From: Colius striatus
Lineage: Eukaryota > Chordata > Aves > Coliiformes > Coliidae
Assembly: GCF_028858725.1 (NCBI RefSeq)
Contig: NC_084790.1
Coordinates: 88,847,496-88,911,495, forward strand
Length of the DNA: 64,000 nt
Direction of reading: 5' to 3'
In this document: in pieces, positions 10,343-22,470 of the stretch
Layout: every line of letters begins with the position of its first letter
How positions within the stretch are numbered: position 1 is the first letter of the stretch
Notes under the pieces: model-generated
What the model was told of the DNA's origin: nothing
Seen by the model: only the letters and a program-made list of their open reading frames with translations
Databases searched by the model: none
Program-made: the position numbers and the translations under genes

Positions 10343-13300
10343 TGGCCCTGCTGGCCCTGGCTGCCTGGGCTGCACTGTGGCAAGTGTGACAGTTGGGTAA
10401 ACAGGCAGCCAGAGGCAGCACCAGGGCCACGAGGTGTCAGAGGAGCTGGGGTTACGTTCTGCTCCTCGAGCCTATCTCACCATGGATGGCAGAAACCTCT
10501 GATAGCTATTTTGTTGCAGACATGGCTGCAGCTCCATCTCCTCATCTGGATCCTTTGCTGCAGATGCCCAGGCTTCCCAGAGGTGAGCAGTCAGCCTTGA
10601 CTGACTCCACGGACCAAGCACTGCTTTTCAGTGCTGCATTTGTAAGAAAATAAACCTTACACTTTCTGTTAATGTCCTCAAAGAGCAAATAAAACCGAAA
10701 AAGGAGAATCTTCCCAGCAGTCATCCGAACTCCTCCAGGAACTGACGCACAGCTTGGACAAAGCAGAAGCTGGTGGGTATATCACACGTAACCAGAAGAC
10801 TTGGGACGTCGTGCCTTTGGACAAGCTGTAGCCTACAGAACAGGAAGGGATCAGTCGGAGCCTCAGCAGTCACAGTGATTTTCACACACTGCAGACGCTG
10901 GTGAGCTGCAGAGATGGCTCAGAGTCTCTGCTGACAGTTGTGGTTCAAGCTGAGTCCCACGGACAGCAGCTGTCCCAGTGACACCCTCAGTGGCCTGAGG
11001 TGTTGTGGGCAGACACTGGATCCAGCTGTTAGTGGAGGTGCTCACACCCTGAGCTTGTGAAAGACTTGCCGAGGAGCTGGTTCCTCATGAGCTGTGACAG
11101 GGTCGGCACCCTGCCCACAACCCAAGAGGACAGATTCCCTGGGCAGTGGAGACGCTGCTCAGGCAGCTTGCCATCACTGAGACCAGCAGAGTCTGCTGGG
11201 GCTGAAGTCAAGCTGACCTGAAGGGTCACTGAAGGGAGTAAAGGGCTGTGAATTCTGCCTTGTGTGGCTTAGCTGTCTGTTCCTAGCTGTGGCAATCCAC
11301 ACTTGGCTGTGGATTGCTTCTGTTTTGTGGGAACCTGGGCTCTTCTCTGTCACTTGATAGTGTCCAGAGTGTGTTTGCAAGAGCCTGGGGTTCAGTCCAC
11401 TGTATGAGTCTCTTCCCATTACCGTGGGATGATATTGGCATGATGGGAAGTGCTCCTCTTTACCAATCTGATTTGGCTGCAGCATCTCCCTGTCCTCTCT
11501 GAAGGACATAATTTGCCATAATCCATCAGTTTGCCAAAACTGCCCTAAGTGGAATGTGAACAAGAGGACGACCTGCAATCTCCTGTTCTCTCGGCTCAGG
11601 TTTTGCTGACTAATGGTAAACTGAAAAGGTTCTAGAGCTTCAGTTTTTCTCCACGAATGACACATTGTTGGGACTAGTGATGAGATGCACTCCTAAACAC
11701 CCATTATTTCTGACTCCTATGAATGTATTTTGCCTCCTGACGATATGGTGTTCCTGATGAGTAACTATTACTTCTAATTAAACTGACCCTCTTTCTTTCT
11801 AAAGAGATTAACTGAGGAGACTGAGGAGACACCAACGCTTCAGGGAGGAGGCAATCAGACAGTGTCAATCTGAGGAAAAGCAGGGGCCATTCCATCAAGA
11901 GTGCCAGGTGTCTGCAGTGCCCCGGTCATAGAGTCGTAAATCAAAATCACAGAGCGATTACTTTCTTCCCGAGTCCAGCTACTGCACATCATGTCTGCAG
12001 CCAATCTCTGTGCAGTGCAAGCGTTCTAAAAGAAGGACAACTGAGCACAACTGTCAGCTCTGCAGTGTGGAGACTGTTGCCAACAGTGTCCTGGGGAGAT
12101 GCTTGCTCGTAACCCTCTGTTTGTGCAGCGAGGTGCTCTTGCCCCATCTCATGCTATTCACAGGAGTTTCATCCCTCTGCCATGGTTTGCATGGAAGGAA
12201 ACACCACCCAGCAGCCAAGTAAGTTAGGTGCTGTGCCTTAGTCCCTGTGTGAAGCATGAGCCCCTGAGACAGTCTCCCCTGACTCATGGCCTGGTCTGTA
12301 TCCCAAATATCAGTCCCAGTGCTTTGTACCATTCATCTACACAGCTGGCAGTCACTATGATCTGCTTCATTTCAGTGTCATTATTCTGAGAACTTGAAAA
12401 CATTGCAGCTTCGATACGACTGGCTGAAAGTGATCACTTGGTGCAGTTCTGTAGAACTGACCAAGATTTCTTTGGTTACACTTCATCATATCCCTTGTGC
12501 CTAAGAAAAAGCCCTGACAAACACGTACTTGGCTCAGCTGAAAGACCTCGGGAGGACATAAACTTCTGGTTTGAATGAATTGACTGAAGCATTGCCGACT
12601 TTGAAGGCCCCAGTGCAGAGGTTAGAAGTGTTCGAGGTAGCCATTCAAACCTGTGCTTCTTAGGCCTTTAGAGTATTTCAGAATGGGTGGAAGGGCATGC
12701 CTGATGTCAACAACCACCTGAGAAATGGGCTCAGAAAGAGAAACTAGGCTGAAGTGTCACCTCCTGAGAGATTTAATTCACCCAGACCACGACAAGGTGG
12801 TGGGGCTGAGATTGCTGTTTGGTTTCAGAGAATTTAGGGGACAAGAGGCTTCATTCTTGCTGAACAGAAACAACTTTTTCTCATTGCTTGTGGTTCCCTT
12901 CACAATATGAGAAGTGTTTTTACAGTCCATGGTTTTATAGGTTACCAAGTAGCAGAACAAAACGAGACAAATAACACCAAGAGGAGGAGGAATAAATAAA
13001 GAGAAGATTATTCTCTTCAAAACTGAGAGGAATAAAGCCCATTTGCCTAATTGCAGAAGAAGACAGGTCAGGCTGCCTCCACGGGAGTACAAAACATTTA
13101 TTGGTCCCACTATGCCTCATCTCGCCTTCAGACTCTGTGGGCCCTCTGGGATTCTGCACCCACTAGTATATGAATGTGCATGCCAACTGCTAAAACACCT
13201 ACTTGCTGGTAAGTGCAAGGTATCTTCCTCTCTCTGACTCTGCTAGAGACACAGTAGGTCTTCCTCTCTGGTTTTATGAAACAGAAATCGCTTCTTATTT

Positions 13301-13889
13301 GGAACTAGAAGAGAATGTGCACCTTGCAGTCAAATCTGCATTGACAGAATGTTTCCCTTTCCCCTGTTGCTTTTCCATTTGCAAGAGAAGAAGCTTCAAT
13401 GCTTCCAACATGCTGAGACATGAGTGGTAAGGTAAGAAACAGGGCTGGAATGACAAATCCTGTGATGGGCAGGAACGCATCTAGCAGACATATTTTATAC
13501 CTTTGTGGGGAGGGAGGGAAGGAGAATTACCACAGAAACACAGGTATTCTTCACATTTCCTGATTGCTTCTTTTTCAGGTTTTGGGACCTGGGCTTGGGA
13601 CCTTTGGAAGTAGTTTTCTCATCTTGCTAAGGGTCTGTTTGACATGTTTGCCACTGGGACAAACTATTTGAATTCAAGATAATGATTTAGAAAATGAATT
13701 CTTGCCCTAGGGAAAAAACCAGCACTCCAAAAAGGTGACTCTTAAAACTGATAGTGGACAAACATATAAATTCGTGGGGTGTCTGGACAATGCTCTCAGT
13801 TATATGGATGGGTTTTAGGTCATCATGCAGAGAGTGGGGACTTGAACCCAATGACCATTACAACTCCTTTCCAGTCTAAGATACTGTGA
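10343..13889. other. Intergenic sequence, no gene recognised
   Basis: No gene could be supported. A short plus-strand stretch at about 10719-10770 reads as SSELLQELTHSLDKAEA and ends at GCTG|GTGGGT, which is exon-like but isolated. A 163-codon minus-strand frame (11174-11665) has ordinary amino-acid composition and no motif I recognise. The remainder shows no repeats I can name. Confidence 0.35.
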
Positions 13890-13890
13890 T

Positions 13891-13985
13891 CATAGAATCA
13901 CAGAATGGTAGGGTTGGAAAGGACCTTTAGAGATCATCCTATCCAACCCCCCCAGCAGAAGCAGGTCCCACCTAGATCAGGTCTC
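13891..13985 (-). mobile_element. CR1 LINE 3' tail fragment
   Basis: The plus strand begins CATAGAATCACAGAATGG, followed by TTGGAAAGGACCTTTAGAGA and GCAGAAGCAGGTCCCACCTA: the reverse complement of a CR1 3' terminus. Only about 95 bases remain. It is the same subtype as 6370-8086 and 22471-23918. Confidence 0.9.
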
Positions 13986-15003
13986 ATGACAGTAGGAAAT
14001 AGTGGAAGGGGAAAAGAGGCTTCATCTGCCCACAATGTCTTGGGGGGAAGGACATGACAAAGAAAGCTTTTTGACTTAAATTACAATGAAAAAAAATCAG
14101 ATTAATATTTAGAAGAGAATGGGATAAAACAAAAGTGAAGAAAAGAAGTGAAGAAAACAAAAGAAACAAAAGTGACCAGGAACCATGGGAAATCTGCAGT
14201 ACTGCAGATTTTACATCACAAATTAGACCGATGTTTCAAGTAGTCGCATAAGTAGACAACATTCTTCCTTGGGAAATGGACAAAATCAGTTCTTCCAAGG
14301 CCTATTTTTAATATTTTTAAAAAATTCCTGGGAACAGAAAGTTTCTGTTTAGGCTTCATAAGCAGACTATGTCTGAGAATTCATCTGATTTTCATTTTCC
14401 TCTCAGGTGTCTGGAAGTAACAACAGGCTGCTCTCTTTCAGCCCAAAATAACACTAATATTTGTAGTTGAGCATAGTAGAGCTTTTCCAAGCCCCTTAGC
14501 TTTGGCCTTCTGCTTACCACAGTTGTCACACAATATCACTTTGTCATACAACCTCTGGCCCAAACTCTCCTCCTTGAGAGATTTTCCTAGTTTAGTATGT
14601 ATTTACCTTAATATCTCACGAATGTATAAAGTTAATTAGCTGATGGTGTCTATATAAAATGGGAAAAACAAGATTTTCAAGGTAACTGAAATTTGTGAGG
14701 TGAAAAAAACACTATGGAGTTAGTGCCTGCTAACTGTAATCTGTGCAGATTACAGCCTTATAAGTTGTATTACAAGGGTTGAGAGAGGTTTTCCTTCAAA
14801 GTACACAGAAAGAACACAACCCTTTGAAAGGCAGGAAGCACCTATAAGGTAAGTAAGAGCTCAGAACTTGAAAAACATGAATGGGAAGAAAATATTAATA
14901 TATAACTCCATCATAGATGGGCCTGATGAAAGCACCCACTGACAGCCAGCCCGTGTTTGCTTTGTTTTCTGCAGCGTGACCTTGGCTCTCCCACCTAGGA
15001 TAG
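13986..15003. other. Upstream region of the olfactory receptor at 15004
   Basis: The sequence is AT-rich and contains no open frame of note. Just before the OR start codon lies a pyrimidine-rich stretch ending CTCCCACCTAG (AG at 14997-14998), a plausible acceptor for the usual 5' untranslated exon of an OR gene. I could not place that first exon or its promoter. Confidence 0.4.
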
Positions 15004-16002
15004 ATGGCACACAGGAATCACACTGTGGTGACTGAATTTATCTTGTTGGGACTCACAGACAACCTAAAGTTACAGCTCCTTCTCTTCGTGGTGTTTCTAC
15101 TGATCTACCTGTTGACCCTCGTGGGAAACCTGGGGATGATTGTGCTCATCCAGGTTGACTCCAAGCTCCACATTCCCATGTACTTCTTCATCAGCAGCCT
15201 TTCCTTCTTAGACGTCAGCTACTCCACCATCATTATCCCTAGTACACTCATGACCTTTGTGGCTGAGACAAAAGTCGTATCCTACACAGCATGCACAGCT
15301 CAGCTCTTCCTGTTCTGCACCGCAGTCACAGGGGAGTGCTACCTCCTGGCCGTGATGGCATACGACCGGTTCATGGCTATCTGCAACCCCTTGCTCTACT
15401 CCCTTATCATGTCCAGGAGGTTCTGCGTACTCCTTGTGTGCAGCTCCTGCTTCATGAGCTGCATCAATGCAACTATTCAGACGTTATTTATATTTCACCT
15501 GTCCTTCTGCAGCTCCAACACCATTGATCACTTCTTTTGTGATGTGCCTGCCATCCTGAAGCTTTCCTGCTCTGATACTTACATCACTGACCTGGTCCAT
15601 TTCACTTGTTCTACTGTGCTCGTCACCTCAACCATGCTCCTCATTCTCATCTCTTACATCTACATTGGGGTTGCCATCCACAAGATCAAATGCCCCAAAG
15701 GCAGATGCAAAGCCTTCTCCACCTGTGCTTCCCACTTGACTGCTGTCACCTTGTTCTATGGGACAGGCTCCTTCATGTACTTACGTCCCAGTTCAAAATA
15801 CTTTGTGGAGCACGACAAGATCATCTCTGTGTTTTATACTCTGGCAATTCCCATGTTGAACCCTGTGATTTACAGCCTGAGGAACAAGGAAGTCAAAGAA
15901 GCCCTTAGAAGGTCAGTAGCGAGGCTGTATTATGCTCTGTGTGAACCATACCACAAAGAGTCAGGAGTCCGAGCAGGACTGAGAGAACCTGAGACCTGTT
16001 GA
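15004..16002 (+). CDS. Olfactory receptor, class II, intact
   Basis: A single uninterrupted exon of 332 codons encodes a seven-transmembrane odorant receptor that would couple to the olfactory G protein in sensory-neuron cilia. Family landmarks appear in order: an N-glycosylation site NHT (residues 5-7), GN in TM1 (41-42), LHIPMYFF (55-62), the conserved Cys97, [10 protein letters not shown] at the end of TM3 (118-127), [10 protein letters not shown] at the start of TM6 (236-245) and [12 protein letters not shown] in TM7 (283-294). The chosen ATG places the glycosylation site at the usual distance before TM1. The C-tail is about 15-20 residues longer than usual. The sequence looks closest to the OR5/OR8/OR9 group, but I cannot assign a subfamily. 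It lies in an OR cluster with 51360-52328, 60207-61142 and a pseudogene. Confidence 0.95.
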   Translation: MAHRNHTVVTEFILLGLTDNLKLQLLLFVVFLLIYLLTLVGNLGMIVLIQVDSKLHIPMYFFISSLSFLDVSYSTIIIPSTLMTFVAETKVVSYTACTAQLFLFCTAVTGECYLLAVMAYDRFMAICNPLLYSLIMSRRFCVLLVCSSCFMSCINATIQTLFIFHLSFCSSNTIDHFFCDVPAILKLSCSDTYITDLVHFTCSTVLVTSTMLLILISYIYIGVAIHKIKCPKGRCKAFSTCASHLTAVTLFYGTGSFMYLRPSSKYFVEHDKIISVFYTLAIPMLNPVIYSLRNKEVKEALRRSVARLYYALCEPYHKESGVRAGLREPETC

Positions 16003-16118
16003 AAGAGAAGATGCAAGTAGGCAAAAAGAAAGGAAAAGGGAGCAATGTCTAAGCCAGCATGGGTAGCTCTCCTTCCTTTTGCAGAGCTCTCTATTTTACC
16101 TCAACCCCTAAAAGAAAG

Positions 16119-16681
16119 GAGCAGTCTGTCCCCGAAGGACTGTTCTCCCCTTGGGTGACCCACGCTGGGGCAGGGTGTGAGGAGCTGCCTCAGTGGCAGG
16201 CCCCAGGCTGGAGCAGTTGGTGAGGAGCTGCAGCCCATGGGAAGGAGCCACGCTGGAGCAGTTGGTGAGGGACTGTGTCCCGTGGGAGGGACCCCACAGT
16301 GCAGCAGTGGGAAGTGTGAGGAGGCCTCTCCCTGAGCAGCAGCAGCGGCAAAGCCCATCTGTGATGAACTGACCGTAACCCCTGTCCCCCATCCCCTGCA
16401 GTGCTGGGAGGGGGGGAGGAAGGACAGTCCTGGGCAGAGGAGGGGTGGGAGGAGGTGTTTTTAAGACGGTTTTATTTCTCATCTCCCTGCTCTTAGTGTT
16501 CCTTTAATAAATCAAATCTTTTTCTCCCAGAGTTGAGTCTCTTTTGCCTGTGATGCTCATTGCTGAGTGATCTCTCCGTCCTTAACTCACAAGCTGTTTG
16601 TTATATTTCTGTCTATCTCCTGCTCAGTTTGGGAGGGAGAGTGATCTTATGACTGGGTGGACATTTGGCTAAACCACCACA
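16119..16681 (-). mobile_element. LTR fragment (TGTGGTGGTTT type), antisense
   Basis: Read on the minus strand from 16681, this begins TGTGGTGGTTTAGCC and stays closely similar to the first half of the LTR at 55365-56514 (shared blocks include ATATAACAAACAGCTTGTGA, GGAGAGATCACTCAGCAAT and GAGCAGGGAGATGAGAAATA). Similarity stops near 16119 after GACAGACTGCTCC, so the second half is missing. It carries the family's internal near-repeats around AGCTCCTCACCAACTGCTCC. No internal retroviral coding region is attached. It begins about 116 bases after the OR stop codon. Confidence 0.8.
16506..16511 (+). promoter_or_regulatory. AATAAA, possible polyadenylation signal for the OR at 15004
   Basis: This is the first AATAAA I find downstream of the OR stop codon. 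It lies inside the antisense LTR fragment, so the OR transcript may use a signal supplied by the insertion. Use is unproven. Confidence 0.35.
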
Positions 16682-19600
16682 TCTAGTCAGGAGTACACAT
16701 ATTCTATGTTGGTCTTTTTTGCTGTGAGAGTGTATTGCTGGCTCATGCTCAGCTTGTTGCTGCTTGGGTCTCCCAGGCCCATCCCTGCAGAGCTTCTTTC
16801 CAGTCAGCCCTCAGTACTTACTGTACACAGTGTGCTTAGGCCTCTGGTCATTGCTTACAACCTGCCAACATGACATGCATAAAACAGGCAGCTGGGACAG
16901 GAATGGGGTTCCCCTAGCAGCAGGCTCTCAGACTCTGCGTCTCCAATATTTAGCCTCAAGATCAGTGGTGTAGCTGGTTCTCAGATATATTCACTTACCT
17001 CCTGGCTACTGCAGCTTAGTAGTGTCAAACACCTCAAAACAGAAGCCACTGTCATTCAAGAAAATAACTAGGAATAAATTTAAACAAGACCAGACATAGT
17101 TGTGATAAGACTCAGGACTTGGCCAGACAAGCACAATAACCAATGACCCGTGTAAACACACTCCACTGATGTTAAAAATATCCTGTTTGCCTACGTCTTT
17201 CAGTTTCTCCATCTCTCAGAGGGGAAGATCGACCTTTGCTTATATTCCTTGTTTCCTGTCCCTTCTTCCCAGGACAATGAAGTTTCTTTCCAAGATGCTG
17301 AGTGCATCCATCCCTAGGCACTACAGTTTCACCAAGTTTTAACTAGGCCTTTGTGTTTAGCTGAGTTGCTCTCAGGGGAAGCACTGGGCTGCAGAGAGTT
17401 GGGGAGAGGGCCAACCACCACCTAGAAAAGTTTTCAGTCTCAGGAGTGAGTCTCATCCCAGAAGTCCTTGTTAGCTCTGGTTAGTCACTCTTAGTTTTTT
17501 ACTGTAGACAAATACTTAATTGCCTGAAGGAAAGCCAGTACCACATCAATCCAAACCTAGATGAGACTGGGAACACCAGTCTCACTTGTAACATTTGCGC
17601 TGGACAGAGATAAGACTCTTCAAAAACTTCTGAAGAGCTGCAGGGGCTATCAGGACATTGCATTGGGGTCACCAAGCCAACATGCAACTGCATGCAAATA
17701 GGACCTTGCTTAACCCTGGCCAGAGAAAGCATCATGTGATTTAACAGCTCACAGGAGCAATGGCCAAAGGCAGCAACAATGGCTTCTCCACAAGGGACAG
17801 AGATCACAGGTTACACTCCTGGCTGGGGTAAATTGCTTTAACCAAAGCTCATGTAGTCCTACTGAATCAGGCTCAAAAGCGCAAAGCCCCATGCTGGAGT
17901 GTAAAACACTAGGAGCAAGACAGGATGTCCTCCTGCGTACCCTGGTGCAAAACATCAACAAGCTCCCTGGAATCCTCAGACTAACCTCCTCTTTCTCACT
18001 GTTACCAATATATAAAGAGGTATATTAGAATTTGATCCTTTCCTACTAATGTGCCCATTCCCCCTTTTTTTTTTTTTTTTACACCAGAAAGTACAAGTGA
18101 ACATTAGGAGAGAGGCTCAGAGTGAGAGGGGAACAGACTATACCTTCCTGAGTTACAGACACCTTCATCTCCCCAGTCCTGAAGCGCTGCCCTTGCACAG
18201 GGTGCCTCTCGTGGCAGGTAGGGCTGGGCCAGGCCAGGCAGAACCCTTTTTCTAGGCTACAGCTCCCAGCCTAGGCCTCATCAAAGTGGTCAGACTGCCA
18301 TCTGAAAGCAATTAATGACCTTACAGGGCATTTACTGATAAACCTCACCTGTGTTCCAAGCACACAGTAGCCCAGAGTTTTGAACTCAATCATGCTGGTT
18401 TGACACACACCAGTATCCTAGTAACTCAGGTTGTTAGCTCAAGCCCTGAACCTTTTGCTCCAGCGTCCTTCTCCAGCTTTATGAGTTAATCACACTTGAA
18501 AGCATGTCCAGATTTGCCTGGCAGGGCAGCTGCTGCAAAGGACCTTTGATGAATTTGACTGCAGGAGGCTGCAAGATTCAACTTGGCATTTTCAGAGAAC
18601 ATAAAATAAACGACTTTCCCAGGCTGGCCTTTGAGATATAACTGACTTCCCTGACCATGTTTATCAAAACTCGTCTCTTTCCTGCCTTACTCATCCTGTA
18701 CTGCTGTTTGCTCTCCCCGTGTGTTTTGTCACAGGCCTTGCCTCATTCCTCAGTTGTGAATTATGTTCTGATTTGATCTCCTGAACATAAATTTCAGCCC
18801 TTCTGTACACTGGGTAACCCTGGTGTGACAGGGCTGGGGGAAGATTACTTCGGGTTGCTGCTTTCTGCTGTTCTGCCTTGTGACCCACAGGTGGGTTGCA
18901 ATGAGCGCTCACGGGCAGCAGATGGAAGCAGCAGCCTGTGTGCTGCAGGCACCATCTCCAGAGGCAAGAGCCCTGACTGCTAGAGCTGCTGCTGCTGCAG
19001 AGGTGGGAGTTGGAGGTGAGGGGGAGACAGTTCAGCAGATGTGCAGAACTCTGCCACAGGCATTGTTGCAGTTGCATTTCTGAGGATGGCTTGGTGCACA
19101 GCTGGGAAATTCACTGGCAGTGGAGAACAGTGTGGCCAGAAGATTGATCTTTGACTCCTTCCTTAGCTTGACTCACTTTTGCATCACAGCTAACCTGGCC
19201 TGGCTTAGTATTTGCCCACTGCTCTGGTCTTTACGAATGCTGCCCTGTTCTGGTACATTCATTTTGACCCATTGCCTAGCCTAGTCCATATGTATTTCCT
19301 CAGAAGCCTTCATATCCCATACCCTGCTCCTATCAATGTGACCCATCGCCTAGTACCTCTATTTAGAGTCCATCCCTCCCATCCTATGCTGCTGCTTTCT
19401 CCTGCTGCAGTCTAGTCCATAGGTGGTAAGACACTGCTCTGTTCTGATTCATACCTGTCACTGCTCCACCTCAGCCTGACACTTGGCCTGTTCCACACAC
19501 AAAAATTTCCACACAGCCAACTGGACTGGCCTGGTCTGTCAGTATTCTGCTGCCCTGGACAGGTCGAGCCACCTGCTCTCTCAGATGCTAATGAAAATGC

Positions 19601-20939
19601 ACAGACCCATGTTCACCGTTTCCCTGGTGAGAAACTGGCTCATGCCTGGGAGTTCTTTTGGATGCACTGCATTGCATTTCCTTCAGGCTGACATTCTACC
19701 AGAGTGAGCCTGACCCATGAAGGCAACAAGCTGCCATTTACAGAGCACAGAGCAACACATTCATAATAGATATTATGAAAACCCACACAAATAGACCTGT
19801 GTGAGACACTGTCCCACTCCCCAACACTCCCTGCATGGCCTGGCCTGTTCCTATGTCCTCAGCATATGGGTCAGGTCTGGCTGTGCTGTCTCCTTTTCTC
19901 ACTTGTGCTGTTGAGCTGATTCCAGTGGCTCAAGTGTCATTCAGCAAGAGCTGGAGCTGAGCATGTGAGACTTCTTTCCATAGACTCCTTTCCCTCATCC
20001 CACACCTCACCAGTCATACCAGTATCCTGGAACAAAGTGAGATCCTGTGGGAAGGGTTGGAAGAACAGCCTCCAGACCTTGGGAGAAAGATCAGAGGGTG
20101 CTTTCCTTGTCTGCAGCAAAGTTTCCCATAACCCTTAGAAGACCTAAGGACTTGTGACCCCTCTGTTTTGGGGCTTTGATGATCTGATTTTTAGAATTGA
20201 ACCCGTTGATTGTTTTCAGAAGTTCCAACTTTGTTTGCTCTGGGATTTTGTATTTGGGTTTATTTTGTTACTGGTCATAAACTCACCTGTAAGTGTTGTT
20301 GTATCTGAGATGACCGAGAATGAAAGACTATGAGGGGTAGGTGTCTCTAAGATACAGAATAGACCTGTTAATTGGACTGGCACTTGCATATTAGGTTTTT
20401 TTTTTCCCCTGGCACCTCAGTACATTCAGGCTTCTTCCAGTAAGCTGACAAAGACAGCACTGAAATCTGTCCTGTTGAGATTATTAGCATTGCTGGTGGT
20501 GTATGAGTGGGTGCAGCTGACTCTATGTTGTGGCAAATTGATGTGTGAGAGGCTGGAAAGAGGCATAACTCAGGCAAAGGCTAAAACATTAATCATGAAT
20601 ATTTTAGAAGATAAGGAAGAAGAAAAGGATTTGCCTGGAATAATGACTCCAATTATAAAATGTAGAGGCAAGAACACCACGGCCCACATGGGCTCACAGG
20701 AGTCATGAGCACTGAATACAGGAGTTAAAAGACAAATAGGCATATAGATCATTGCTTCTCACCACCTCTACACTGCAGCAAAGATTGGTTTAACAGAGAA
20801 AATCTCAATAAACAGAATAATTTGGCCTTCCCCATTAGATCAGAAATGCAGAAAGACGCTTGACTTTGTAACTTGCACATTTGTTTTACTCTCTTGACAC
20901 TGATGACTTTCCTACTTGCTTTGTTCCAGCAGTTCACTG
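16682..20939. other. Intergenic sequence, no gene recognised
   Basis: This holds a poly-T run near 18064-18080 and, at about 19190-19560, a diffuse pattern of recurring GCCTAGTCC / TGGCCTGG-like words that looks like decayed repetitive DNA. Open frames are short or conflict between strands. I found no OR motifs and no further VWA5A-like remnant here. Confidence 0.35.
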
Positions 20940-21239
20940 CCTGCTGTCCCTGCTCACAGAGCACAATCTCTTCACCTGGATGATGTGGGGCCAGCTCAGA
21001 TCTACATCCCAGCAGTACTCTACAGGGAGCAGGTGTGTGGGCTCGTGGTACAGCAGATACTTGTTGAGGTGGCTCTCATCACATCACCTAGCTTCAATGC
21101 CATTTACTCTGTCCTCCAGGATGTCTTTAAAACAGGCTCTGTGTAGACCTCGGCCACACTTCCCCATAGAAGCTGTCTGTATAATAGAAGTCCCCTTCTC
21201 CCTGAGGGACAGCAGCTCCTGCCTCGGCGCGTGTCTCTG

Positions 21240-21309
21240 AAGATTGGGGGTTGGACTTGATGATCTCTAAAGGTCTCTTCCAACCCTACCATTCTATGAT
21301 TCTATGATT
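21240..21309 (+). mobile_element. CR1 LINE 3' tail fragment
   Basis: GGGTTGGACTTGATGATCTC, then AAAGGTCTCTTCCAACCC and CCATTCTATGATTCTATGAT form a typical CR1 3' terminus of about 70 bases. It lies between two pieces of the VWA5A-like remnant, on the opposite strand to that gene. Confidence 0.9.
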
Positions 21310-22470
21310 TACTCTCACGACGTGTGCTGTACTGCTGGGAGCTGATGGTCCCCACCTGTGTGTCAATGGTCTCCACACCAACATGTGCAAACAGCTGGAC
21401 ATCAATGTCTATGGAGTAGAGATAGCTGACCTCATACTGGAATCGGCTTTGGATATCCACCTTGCTCTCTACTTCGTGCATGCAGGTGGATATGTCAGCA
21501 GGTGTCAAACTGATCAAGCCTGTGTGCAGGAGGAGACCAGAATCTGGAAAGACTTGAGCTGGAGATTGGATAAATCTGCTCTGTTCCCTAGGTCTGGGCC
21601 TTGAGTATGGACAGAGCTATGGTCTGCTCTAGGCTTTGAGGAGCTCACAGGCATGTGCATCCCTGTGGAACAACAGAATGAGGGGATATGTTTATCCACT
21701 TGTGAACTACAGCTCTGATGAGCAGGAAAGAAGAGTAACATCAGCCAGCCTGAGTTGTTTATGCTGGTCCTGTTCATGTAAAAGCTCTGCTCTGTCTGGG
21801 CCAGTCTTGGTGACCATGTGTGCTTGCATCTTTCATATCTGTGTTCAGTTTAACCACAGGCTGAAGACAGAAATTCTTGAGCCTTAACCAACAGGATTCA
21901 TCTTGCTTTAACAAGATTAATTACACAGGCCTATGTTTTACACTAAAGGGACCATGTCAAGTCTCAGTAAACATACTTTGGCAGAAGGCAGCTGTGTTAT
22001 ATTGTGTTTGACATGGAGAAGCTATTCCTCACACAGACTATAAGATGGCAAAAGAGGCCAAGAGAGAAATCTTGTAGGCTATTGCCTTGCAAGATGCTCT
22101 TAGGCCTTTGTTTCACTGATTCAGTTACAAGAGTCCGCTCAGTCAAAGGACTGTGTTTCTGAATTGCTTTACACAGACTCTATTTGGAAGCAGTTCATGC
22201 AGTCCAGAGGGCTTGGAGATCACTATATGCAGAGGGATAATTTCTGACCTCTGTAAAGGAAGAGATATTTTGCATCTGAATACCTTCAAAACAGTCCCTC
22301 TGTTAACAGTGGGAAGGTGTGTACTAGATGTGTATGAGTTTGTGCATAATGTGGAATGTCAGAAAAGAGCATCAGTAGAGCGAGAGAGCCAGGTGATGAT
22401 TTCAGCTGAGAAGCATCTTCCTGAATATAACTAGAGACTGCCCAGAACAGAACAAATAACAAAGAGTAAT

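Noticed and set aside
20916-21146. Plus-strand frame with IYIPAVLYREQ resembling the PAVL segment of VWA5A
   Set aside because: It is on the opposite strand to the collinear VWA5A-like pieces and the match is too short; the minus-strand reading fits the gene order better.
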